Source of the DNA: Monocercomonoides exilis
Lineage: Eukaryota; Preaxostyla; Oxymonadida; Polymastigidae
Assembly (NCBI GenBank): GCA_001643675.2
Contig: LSRY02000086.1
Span: 1-41,279, forward strand
DNA length: 41,279 bases
Direction: 5' to 3'
Each line of letters starts with the position of its first letter. Position 1 is the first letter of the stretch. The notes under the pieces are model-generated. The model was given only the letters and a program-made list of their open reading frames with translations. It searched no databases and was not told where the DNA came from. Shown here one piece after another: positions 22,090 through 32,084 of the stretch. The position numbers and the translations under genes are program-made.

Positions 22090-22925
22090 CTTTTGAAAGG
22101 GGCTTGGGCGATTGAACGATTTGAGGGACCTGGAGCAAAAAGAGAAAAGCGAAGAAATGGATGAAATATGGGAAGATGTGAGATTTGAAGAGACGGGTGC
22201 GATTTGTGGAGTGGGTTGTTGAAAAGATAATCGAGAAAATTGTGGATGGAAAGGGATTGGGGTTGGTGTTGGGATTTTGGCGTTGGAGTATCGGGAGATG
22301 TTTTGAAGGGCCAAAGGTTAAACGGGACGGTGGCTTGTTTTTCTTTGAAAATGAAAAGATTTGAAAGTAAGAATTCTGATGAAGAGAAGAAAAACGAAAA
22401 ATAAAAGGATGAAATGCTCCTGTGGGAATGTTTGCAATGGAACGTAATTCTGAATGAAGGCCTTTCAGTGGAATTGCTGTTGATTTGTGTGGCTTGCCTG
22501 CTGAAAGGTGTGTTGGAGAAAGAAGGAAAGGGAGGAGACTCAAAAAGAAGTTGAAATGAGTTTGCTCGGCTTGAGTCATTTTCACACAACGTTCAAGTGT
22601 GTCTTTTTTTTTTTCAATTTTTTATTTTTTTTTTGAAATGTATATATATTGAATAGGAAACAGACAATGAGTGATATTTGAAGGAAGAAACAGGAAGCTT
22701 CAAGCGCAATCAGTTGCAGCACGATTTGAGGGGACTTGTAAATGGATGAGTTTTGGAGAAATTGATGAAGTGTTTGATGAAGCGCAGAGATGGAGGAAGT
22801 TAGAGTAAATGAGCTGGGTTTTGGAAGAGAAGATTCAAAAGAAGTGAAAGAGGTGGGAACGCATGTGTATTGGAGAAGAGAATATGATGAGAGGATAAGA
22901 GAAGGGAGAGAATGACTGAACCCTG
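22090..22925 (+). pseudogene. Decayed N-terminal/middle copy of the YFVNV helical-repeat family
   Basis: Fragments in order on the plus strand: LRDLEQKEKSEEMDEIWEDV, a Glu/Lys stretch EEKKNEK, LSVELLLICVACLLKGVLEK, then VNELGFGREDSKEVKEVGTH followed by VYWRREYDERIREGRE. The 37-kb copy has CVPCLLKVSLKK and VNELHFAREASRELEELSKC followed by VDWKRKEEE, so the two share the same order of blocks. Here the C-terminal half is missing and frames break at several indels, TAA and TGA. It lies about 850 bp outside the left end of the transposon. Confidence 0.5.
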
Positions 22926-23765
22926 ATGGATGTGATTGAAAGAAGATGAAGAAGAGGAATTTGAAGAAATCAACATTTTCAGTTTCTGAGGGGAAAGAGG
23001 AGGCAACCACTCAAGAGCATTCGATGAACGATAGATATCCAAATTATTTGATATGGCTCAATCTGTTTGTGAATTTTTTGTGTTTATGTTTTTCTTATCA
23101 ATATGAAGTTCATTTGCCATATTCAATATTTTATCTCAATGACAGCATCACATGAAGCCTTTTCATTATCTTCTTCAGAAACATCATTCAATTGATTGCA
23201 CATTTCTCTTTTACTTCATTTCTTCTTCTTATTCTTCTTTACCATCTTCTTCTTCATTCAACAAAAATGAAGCAATTCTTCAATTAAACAGTGCTTTCTC
23301 CAAGTATCTTAATTTTTCTGAAAAATGTTTTTTTCATCTTTCAACGTAACTTATGTTTATTCTTTTTCTCTTTCAACAGTGTCTGTTGTATTCTAATAAA
23401 TTGCTTGTATTGTTTCAAAAGCATGATAGATTTTGTTCAATTGTCAGATGAATTGATTATTTAACAAATAACAAAAAGTGATGAAATGTTCATGTTATCA
23501 AAAAATGAAAAAGAAATGAAAATTGGAAAATATGTGAACTTCAAAAAAATTTTTAAAACATAAAAACAAATAATAAACGATATTAGAATGATAACGAATA
23601 AATGAAATAAAAATTCGATGAAGATGCAGTTTCAGATACATTTCTTAAAGGTGAATTGTTTCTATTTCTTGTCGCGATGGTGGACTTTTAGCATTTTTAT
23701 GAGTCTTCTTCAAAAATTTCTCAAGCACGTTATATTTTTCAAAACATTTTAATGTTGAAATAAAT
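22926..23765. other. AT-rich DNA left of the transposon
   Basis: There are short plus-strand open frames, including a Ser-rich one near 23152-23349, but nothing supported. The bases abutting the transposon end (ATAAAT) are not repeated on the other side, so no target duplication can be named. Confidence 0.35.
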
Positions 23766-24284
23766 AATGTGAATATGGTTTTTCATTTCATAAAATGCAT
23801 TTTTATTTAATCATAAAAAAAATATTGAATATATACATATATATTTTTAAGACTCAATAAAATACAAAAACCAAAAAAAAGTCACCATTTCATGAAAATA
23901 TGTCAAATTGAAAATCTCGATCACAAAAGTGGTCACTAATTTTTCTTCAGATTTTGCAACAAACAGACATAAAAAGATGTGGGGAAGCGGTTTGTGCGGA
24001 AATCTGAGAAAAAATTAGTGACCACTTTTGTGATCGCCAGTCATTTTGAAAAACACTTTTATTAAGGTTCTCATCAGATTTGATCCGTTGAACGATCGGA
24101 ACTATTATAAAACTGAAACTTGAAATGACTGGCGATCACAAAAGTGGTCACTAATTTTTCTTCAGATTTTGCAACAAACCGCTTCCCCACATCTTTTTAT
24201 GTCTGTTTGTTGCAAAATCTGAAGAAAAATTAGTGACCACTTTTGTGATCGAGATTTTCAATTTGACATATTTTCATGAAAATT
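23766..24284 (+). repeat. Left terminal inverted repeat
   Basis: The outer 150 bp is AT-rich. The inner part is a palindrome with arms of about 155 bp (about 23890-24050 and 24122-24280) around a 70-bp spacer. Four copies of GATCACAAAAGTGGTCACTA in alternating orientation lie at 23919, 24010 (inverted), 24134 and 24225 (inverted). Confidence 0.9.
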
Positions 24285-24726
24285 TTCGTATAGAAATATT
24301 TATTTATTATTTATATTTTTTTTCATATATTTGTTTATGATTTATTGTTATTATGTTATTATAATTAGTTTTAATGAGAAACATTTATGCGTTGATTTTT
24401 GGAAAAAGACAAAAAATAGTGATATCAGTTTCCAATATCAATTCATCATTTTAATAAAATCAAATTGCATAAATACTTATTTTTTGTGTGAAACATGGTG
24501 TTTTTCACCGAAAAAGAAATGTGACTTTTGTTCCATAATAAATTCAGAAAAATATAAACAATGAATATTTCCAAACCTCAATCGACTCTATATTCTCGAT
24601 GCAAAGTATTATGGAATGAAATTAAGCGCATCGGCGGAGATGACGTGGATTCGTTACTTGCCTATTTGTTTTATTCTTACAGGCAATCAACTTCTGTAAT
24701 TAACGATTTACTGAAGACATTGAACG

Positions 24727-24826
24727 GTTTGATTTTTTATTTATTCATGTTTTATATAGAAAATTTCATGAACTGTCATTGTTGTTATTTTCTTAACTAT
24801 TAATTCAATATTTTTCTCATGAACAG
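24727..24826 (+). other. Intron 1 of the transposon gene (100 bp)
   Basis: GTTTGA donor and GAACAG acceptor, phase 1. Splicing joins ...KTLN to EYHIK in frame. The position and phase mirror the intron of the gene at 13796. Confidence 0.75.
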
Positions 24827-25057
24827 AATATCACATAAAGCTGCTGGAAGACCTGTCTGTGGTGTACAACAACGCTCCTTTGCACACTCAGACAGTAATG
24901 CTGCAAGCGCTGTCACGCAACACATCATTATCCGATTTACAAGACTATGGATATGATGTCACAGAGGGAAAATTTATTTACGCGAAGCAAACGCTGAAGA
25001 AAAACCAAGGATTTATCATCACTCCTCTAAAACCTCATCTTCCGTCTTGCAAAAGTG

Positions 25058-25106
25058 GTTTGTTTTTATTTGAATTTTTTTGAATAATTTTCTCTGTTCA
25101 TTTTAG
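25058..25106 (+). other. Intron 2 of the transposon gene (49 bp)
   Basis: GTTTGT donor and TTTTAG acceptor, phase 1. Splicing restores the frame of exon 3 (SG-LNEQDWEK). Confidence 0.75.
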
Positions 25107-28100
25107 GCTTAAATGAACAGGATTGGGAAAAGGGCAACAACTGGATGTTGGCCCATTCAACTGAAGCATCCACTTCTCTTCAATCAGCAAAGAAAAAGCA
25201 GCGAGCTGAGCCAGATTACGCCAGATATATTGACGAAGCAGCTTGGGAAAATGAAATTGTTACAGAAAATTCTTCTTCAAAGAAAAAGAAATCTTCATTA
25301 TCAGAAAAATCACATCAACAAAATAAAAAATCAAGTTCTATTTCGGAAAAAAATTCATCTGCATCAACTTTTTCATCGTCTGAAGCTATTGATGCTCCAA
25401 TCAACACCCCAATAAGGAGAGAAAGGAGGTCAACAAAAAATAAAAAGAATAATTCAAATCACAAACGTCACTCTTCTCCATCTCCAATACCAATTCACAA
25501 ATTCTTCAAAACAAAACAATCGTCAACATATTCTTCTTCTTCTCCTCTTCCTCCTTGTTCTCCTTCTTCTTCTCCTCCTCCTCCTTCTTCTTCTTTTTCT
25601 TCTTTTTCTTCTTCTTCATCTTCTTCCTCTTCTTCAAATTCTTCTTCTTCAAATTCTTCTTCTTCTTCAAATTCTTCTTCTTCAAATTCTTCTTCTTCAA
25701 ATTCTTCTTCAAATTCTTCTTCAAATTCTTCTTCTTCTTCTTCTTCTTCTTCTTCCTCCTCCTCCTTTCTTCTTCTTATTCTTCATCTTCCCCATTTTTA
25801 TCTTCATCTTCTTCCTCTTCATCCAAAAAGCAACAAAAAATGACAATCAATTCTTCATTAACTTGCAATTCTTCTTCATATTTAAGAAATGAAAATGATT
25901 GGGTGAGCAAGCAATTGCTTGAATATGTCACTTCTCCCACTCTTGTTCCTCCACAGGCATTTCAAGATCTTCTATCTTCATTTGCAAAAGACAGCAACAC
26001 TTCTCCATCTCCACAAAACACTCATTCAGACGAAAGTTATAATTCAAATTGTAAAAATAATATGAATATCATTTCAAATAATTACACAATGGATTTTCTT
26101 CCTGAAATTCAATCTCATTCTCCATCAATTTCTTCAAGTGTCAAAACCACTTCAATCGCTTCATCAAAAACAAAGAAAGGATTAAAAATCTTGGAAATAC
26201 TTGCTATCTTGCCTCTCTCCTTCAATGTATATCTTCAATCACTTCACAAAAACAATCAATAATTAAAACCATTTCATTTCAAAACAATTTATCTTCTCGA
26301 GTATTGAGTGTTTGTCAACAACTTACCAAAGATGGAATGACAGTGCGTTCATGGGTCCCATCACTGATCAACAAATGGGAAGACTTTTGTGGATATAGAA
26401 GCAGACAGCAACAAAATGTCATCGAGGCGTTTGACAATCTTCACCAACTTCTTCAAAAAAATGAGTTAATAAACAAGGATACCTTCAATCCTGTTTTAAT
26501 CACACATTTCAAATGCCAAAAATGTCAAAAATCACATCACACTTCAATGAAATTTGTGACAATGTCGTTATCAATTCTTCTTCTCCTCACAACGGCCTAT
26601 CTTCTCTTTTTGCGACTGAAGTTTTAAACGAAAAGAATTGTGTTTATTGCGATGAATGCAAGGAAAAATGCTGTGCTGCGAGATGGGAGGAAATGGCTGC
26701 ATTTCCAGAGGTGCTAGCCCTCTGTCATGAATGCACTGATTCTGCTAGTTCAGCACCTTCGAGAACATTACTAATGGAAACAGACAGAGTCAATCAGCGC
26801 ACGTTTTGTAAAGGATTTTCTTCTAAAGATATTCAACATCTTCAAAAAGATAATCAAGAAACAATCATATATCATTTTTCTGGACAAATACTATTCAAAC
26901 GTCTGGATCAACAAAACGGACATTACATCGCAGTTGTGAAAAGAAAAAGTGGAATCAATAGTTTTTGGAATATTTGCAATGATGAAAGTGTTTCTGAATT
27001 CGATAGTGACAAATGGAGTTCTTCATGGAAAGATCTTTATGTTCAAGGCTACGTTCCTTCACTTTCATTCTACATCAAGGAAAAAACAAAACCAACACTG
27101 TCAACTCTTCAATTTGGTGGTTCATCATCTTCTTCAGAAACATCAAATAATAACACTTCAAATAACTCATCATCATCGTCAACAACAACAACTGCTACGT
27201 CATCTGCATTCATCACACCACCTCATCGAACAACTTCCATTCCTCCACTCTCTTCGTCAATTTCAACAAGTTATGGATTGGAAGCACTGAAAGAAAAACG
27301 AAAGAAAACGGGCATCTTTTCTCCCAACGAAAAGAGATTAATCTTCAAGCCCAAGACGAAATTATGGAAAGAGTTTACAGAAGAAACAAATATCAAAATT
27401 TCTTTCCCACTTCTACAAACTGACATCAAACTTCTCGAAAGCGAAAAGGCGTACTGATCTGTGTGGAATGTGTGAGAAGTTGAGCTATTTGGAGAATAAA
27501 CTCAAATCTTCACAAAACAAAAATGGACTTTCTTCTGCTGAATTTCACACACTCAAACTTCTTCGTCAACATCGACTAGTTGCAGAAATGCAACGAAAAC
27601 ATTATCAATCAACAGTCGACAATCTGAAAGAGGGAGAAGCAGTCTTCGTCTTCGACTTTAAAGAAAAATGGAAACTCCCTATCAGAAAAAATCAACTTCA
27701 ACAGGAATTCTTCAATTATCAACAAGTTTCTCAATTCACAATCATCTCTCTTCAAAAAATAAATAATCAACTTGAAAAACGAACATTCAACTTCTTCTCC
27801 GACTGCCTCTCAAATGATCACAGATTTGTCATTGAGTGTCTGGAATCTGTGATCAAAAGGCACTTCTTCTCAGACACTCACACTTTTAAGTTCTTCTGCG
27901 ATTCGGTACCACACAACCGAAATCGCTTCCTTCTTCACTTCATCCTCTCCAAACAATCGAAACTTCTCAAAAAGAAAAATACTCAACTCAACTTCTTCGC
28001 TGAGCACCATGGAAAAAATATCTGTGATAGTGAATTTGGTGCGTTAGTGAATGCAATCGACAACAATCTTTCGACTGAACACATCACCACACTTCATGAT

Positions 28101-28575
28101 TTGATCAACTTCTTCGAAAACAATATGAACACTTCGACATCAGCTTCTTCAACTTCACAATCAAACATTTTCTCAACATCATCATCGAACTCTTCACCAT
28201 CTTCAACATCTGTCAATAACTTTGAGCATGAGAGGTACTTTGAAGAGTATGTACCATCTCAGCAAATCTCATGGCCGTCATTGTCAGTCCCTCACATGAA
28301 GGACTACTTATATTTTGAGCGCAAGGGCTCATTTGTCTCTGCTTCAGCTGTTGGATATCTTCCTCAACGCTCTCTGGTTGCCCTCGAATCTTCAACAATG
28401 AAAGAAAAAGTTCAAAGATCAAGAAAGTCATTTCACTCTGATATCACATCATCTAACTCTTCTCTTCTTTCTCAATCTTCTCAAGATCTTCTTTCAAGGA
28501 GATTTGAGCTTCTTCTTGACTCTTCTTCTTTTAATGAATCTCAAAATTGTTCTTTTGGTGTCCCTTATTAAGAAA

Positions 28576-28713
28576 CTAGTTGTTGTGTATGCTTAGCTGG
28601 CACTCTATCGGAAGGGTGCTGGACATGACTGTTCGTATTAGATATTGCAGCCCGAAGGCTGCAATATCCGGACCTGGATACGACGAACAGCCTCCCAGGT
28701 GCACAACAGTTAG
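28576..28713. ncRNA. Strongly folded, pseudoknotted RNA candidate after the transposase stop codon
   Basis: Outer stem CTAGTTGTTGTG (28576-28587) with CACAACAGTTAG (28702-28713), 12 pairs including two G-U. Hairpin GCACTCT/AGGGTGC (28600-28606/28613-28619). Stem CTGTTCG/CGAACAG (28629-28635/28684-28690) extended by TAT/ATA. Inside it is a perfect 12-bp hairpin GATATTGCAGCC/GGCTGCAATATC (28641-28652/28657-28668) with loop CGAA, which is UUCG closed by C-G when read on the minus strand. ACCTGG (28672-28677) can pair with CCAGGT (28695-28700), giving a pseudoknot. Its local base composition is more GC-rich than the flanks. I do not see the conserved cores of hammerhead, HDV-like or twister ribozymes. 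The strand is undecided. Confidence 0.55.
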
Positions 28714-29467
28714 AATCCGATTGTTTTCTTGTGCTTTTTGTCCCTATAATGTCCCTATTATTGAATTGGTTATTATCCCTATAATAATTGTATTTATCGA
28801 GATTCATTAATAAAGAGAGTTGTGAGGGAATTCATTGATCTTTGGGTAAGGTTTTTGGAAGGGAGAGTTGTTGAGAGTGTGAAATGTTGTTTTATCATTG
28901 TGTCTGTCTTTTTTCTTTGTTGGATTTGATCTTTTTGAGTCAAAGTTAGAGAAATATCAGAAAGGGGAGAGAGGATAAAAAACAGATGGAAAATAGACAA
29001 GTTAGTTTTTGTACTTTTTATATAAGTATTCTTTTTTGTTTGGAATTGTCTTTGATACCACGAATTTGTTAAATTTGTACTATTTCTTCTTATATTTTTT
29101 ATTGTTCAAAATTGTTGATATTTAGTTGATATTTGGTGATTGTTTAATGATTATGTGATTGAATTATGTTTCTTTTGAAAGTTGATGAATCTGATTAGAA
29201 AATTTCTGACTGTTTTCAATTTTTTAATGATCAATATTGTGAAGTACTTTTTGTTTTTTATGTCATTTTGATTGCAAAACGATTGTTATTTTTTAACGTA
29301 TATTTTTCACTTTTCATAGTAAATTTTTCCACTTGTTCACTAAACAATTTATTGATAAACATGTTATATATTTATAAAGATATCAACAAAAATAAATTTT
29401 TCATAATAATCGATAATATTACAAAACAAATTTCAAAAATATATCATCATACAACAAAAGCAAATAT
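28714..29467. other. AT-rich noncoding part of the transposon
   Basis: No coding frame is supported. Three CCCTATWAT-like motifs cluster at 28741-28790, beside the folded segment. Confidence 0.5.
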
Positions 29468-29917
29468 TTCATGAAAAGTGGTCACTTCAGATAAAGATGT
29501 GGGAAGCGGTTTGTTGCAAATCTGAAGAAAATTAGTGACCACTTTTGTGATCGCCAGTCATTTCAAGTTTCAGTTTTATAATAGTTCCGATCGTTCAACG
29601 GATCAAATCTGATGAGAACCTTAATAAAAGTGTTTTTCAAAATGACTGGCGATCACAAAAGTGGTCACTAATTTTTCTCAGATTTCCGCACAAACCGCTT
29701 CCCCACATCTTTTATGTCTGTTTGTTGCAAAATCTGAAGAAAAATTAGTGACCACTTTTGTGATCGAGATTTTCAATTTGACATATTTTCATGAAATGGT
29801 GACTTTTTTTGGTTTTTGTATTTTATTGAGTCTTAAAAATATATATGTATATATTCAATATTTTTTTTATGATTAAATAAAAATGCATTTTATGAAATGA
29901 ATAACCATATTCACATT
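29468..29917 (-). repeat. Right terminal inverted repeat
   Basis: Inverted copy of the left repeat. Its inner end is shortened by about 60-70 bp, so the innermost GTGGTCACT copy (about 29474-29487) is degenerate. Further copies lie at 29528 (inverted), 29651 and 29740 (inverted). Confidence 0.9.
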
Positions 29918-30077
29918 TTATGACAATTATAAAAGCGACAATAATAGCAATCAGTGCGATAATTTACATCAAAAATGTGTCAGCCCGCGAATGGAATATC
30001 AATGAAAATTAAAAAAATATAAAAATCCACATTCAGAAATTTATTTGAAAGCGATTCTTTTTTCATGAGTATTTTTT
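29918..30077. other. AT-rich DNA right of the transposon
   Basis: No feature seen. Confidence 0.4.
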
Positions 30078-30627
30078 GTGATTCAACTCGTAAACATCAA
30101 ATGCTTGCTGTTCATTTCGTATGCGGCACAAGGCACATATTGCAATCTGTTCTATGCATCGAACGCAAACTCTGAAGCGAATATAAACCGAATATTAGTG
30201 GATGAAAAGCGAGAGACGAACGACACGCTTTTTCGGATGCAAACCCCTCTGTGTAATTCGCTCGCAAGTTCCACTTACCGGACAGTCTGTACACATACAA
30301 TGGGAGAGAGTGTGGCAGCTTTATGGGGTCATATTTTGGATGTAACACATTGCTGATTCAGATTAGTGTGGTGTTAGCAGTGGAAAAAGAGGATGCAATG
30401 GTTTCATCCAAGGGCTTAACATGACAACTTTGGACATGTTCAAATTGACATCGTGTGTGGCAGATGCGCTGGAGAAGGAGAAGATCATCCGGCCGAATGA
30501 GATTGTGATTGTGGAGCAGATGCAGTGCATGTCACTTGAAGAGGAGGTATTTGAAGAGGCGAAGCTTGATGCGCCCAGAGCAGCAAACTTTGTGGACCAG
30601 CAAGTGAATACAGCTATTTTCGGTTAA
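30078..30627 (+). pseudogene. Plus-strand coding remnant, family unknown
   Basis: The better part is 30400-30627: CNGFIQGLNMTTLDMFKLTS, then CVADALEKEKIIRPNEIVIV and EEEVFEEAKLDAPRAANFVD, ending at TAA 30625-30627. It is locally richer in G+C than its surroundings. The first part (30078-30356) is open on both strands and uncertain. I do not recognise the product. Confidence 0.35.
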
Positions 30628-31010
30628 TTTTAGTTTTTTCTTTCAAGATTGCCTGGATTTTCGAAGGAGAGGGAGGTCAGGAAAGCAGAAAAGAAGGCAA
30701 AATATTTTGAGCTTGATTAAAGAAAAGAAAAAATTCCAAACAGATCGACTTTGGCAATGACGAAGATTTGAAGCGATGTGGTGTGAGTTGAATTTTTCTT
30801 TTAATAATAACAAAAAATTTTTGTGTGTTAATTTTTTAATGTATTTTTGAATTTTTGAAATTTTCTGAACTTTTTCCATCATTTATTATGAACTTCATCT
30901 TTTCTTGTGAGTTGGCCGAATCGGTCATTATATGATGTGTTTATTTACAATCTTCATCGAATTTTTGTTTGGGCCCCCTCTGCATAAAAATCACCGATTC
31001 ATTCAATCTT
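30628..31010. other. AT-rich stretch, possibly intronic
   Basis: No supported gene. TCTTTCCAG at 31007-31015 looks like a splice acceptor for the following coding segment. Confidence 0.35.
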
Positions 31011-32060
31011 TCCAGTCAGATTGGACTCATTCAAACAATTGCTAATAAGCTCTGTACAAGATGTGATGAAGGCGCTATTCCTGACTTGATAATGTTTGTC
31101 ATATTTTTATCTTTTTGTTTTCATTGTTTTTATCATATTTCTTGTTTTTATTTTTTTAACTTTTCAAACCCTCATTTTAATTTTTACAATTTATTGATAC
31201 GTAAACATATGAACAATCTCTTTTTTGTTATAATTTCATTCAGTTTCTTCTTTTAGAGTGGGCAATGGGTCTCCTCCACGATCACCTACCACCGTTTGTG
31301 TCATCATTGGAGTCAGAGCTGATGAAAAGACTGAACCGGGAACCCTCTTCTGCGCATTTGGCTTCCTCTATTGTCACTGTGTTGCAGCTGACTGTTCATT
31401 CCACATGAAACGAGACTTCCTCTTCTCACAGACCACTAAACATTTCTTCTCTTCGTCGTCAACTTCTTCTTCTTCTTCTTCCTTCTCAAATCAGTCATCC
31501 ACAAACCGCTTTGTAGTTTCCATGATCGAAAAAGTCAAATATACATCGCAAAATGCAGGAATTATCTTCTCTTTCCAATAAAAGTTCTCCTCTTTTAATG
31601 TCACTCCTTATCTTCTGTGAATGACACTCCATTCAAACACCACAGATCTCCTTCTCCTCCTCTTTTTTCTTACTTTGCCTCAATAAATGATTTCAGCTTC
31701 CATCAAATGCTCTCTTTCCTCAAATATCCTCGACAGATAGAACATCTTTTTGTGTAACATCACAAGCACAACCAGAGCTGCCACGAGCCATCAATATGTG
31801 GATTCTTGCAGATCTTCAACATCTTCCAACTCATTCCAACGTTCTTCTTCTTTTGCAAGAACCTCCTTCCACCAAAAGGACATCATTAGGCAGATTTCTT
31901 TGTTTCATTTACAACATTCAACCACTTTCGCATCTGCAGCCAGCTCCCCAATCAAAAAAGTCGTCTCTTTCTTCCTTTTTACTCAATTTGTGCCACAGCT
32001 GCTGGGTATTTCAAGCACAGGTATTTATTAACAAAAAACAATAGACAGAAAAATGGAGTC
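31011..32060 (+). pseudogene. Plus-strand coding remnant with a probable intron
   Basis: A segment ending near 31093 is followed by an intron-like stretch 31094-31256 (GTTTGT ... TTTTAG, 163 bp). After it a frame reads WAMGLLHDHLPPFVSSLESE, then LMKRLNREPSSAHLASSIVT, suggestive of helical repeats. The alternative frame from 31258 is Ser-rich (KRDFLFSQTTKHFFSSSSTS). At 31750-32031 further frames continue (INMWILADLQHLPTHSNVLL). Frameshifts and stops prevent a full model. Product unknown. Confidence 0.35.
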
Positions 32061-32084
32061 TTTTGCATCATTTATTTTATTTAG

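Larger units (their letters stand above)
24561..28571 (+). pseudogene. HTH-USP-DDE transposase fusion gene, two introns, four frameshifts
   Basis: Exons 24561-24726, 24827-25057 and 25107-28571 (TAA); about 1285 codons if read through the shifts. Order: helical N-terminus (exon 1); helix-turn-helix-like QALSRNTSLSDLQDYGYDVT; Ser/Asn-rich linker from a TTC microsatellite; USP Cys box NLGNTCYLASLLQC with Cys at 26202-26204; zinc-ribbon pairs FKCQKC and CVYCDEC followed by AFPEVLAL; His box GHYIAVVK (His 26921-26923) with NDESVSEFD; RRTDLCGMCEK; and a DDE core with Asp in VFVFDF (27654), Asp in FFCDSVPHNRNRF (27900) and Glu in FFAEHHGK (28002), spacing D-81-D-33-E. Frameshifts: about 25757-25790 in the Ser tract, within A-runs 26184-26188 and 26527-26531, and near 27403-27408. 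No in-frame stop occurs apart from these shifts, so sequencing or assembly indels are as likely as decay. Confidence 0.8.
23766..29917 (+). mobile_element. DNA transposon with hairpin-rich TIRs encoding a USP-DDE transposase fusion (6152 bp)
   Basis: The left end 23766-24284 and the right end 29468-29917 are inverted copies, both starting AATGTGAATATGG at the outside. Over the outer 150 bp they differ by about one substitution and one single-base indel. Between them lies one plus-strand gene with two introns (24561-28571), a folded segment (28576-28713) and AT-rich noncoding DNA. The encoded DDE core and Cys-rich motif identify a cut-and-paste type transposase. Near identity of the ends implies recent movement or gene conversion, although the gene now reads with four frameshifts. 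I cannot name the superfamily with confidence. No target-site duplication is evident. Confidence 0.85.

Noticed and set aside
28576-28713. Hammerhead, HDV-like or twister ribozyme
   Set aside because: Stems are strong, but I find no CUGANGA/GAAA core, no HDV-type nested double pseudoknot order and no twister core on either strand; left as an unclassified structured RNA.
23766-29917. LTR retrotransposon
   Set aside because: The flanking repeats are inverted, not direct, and no reverse transcriptase, RNase H or gag motif is present.
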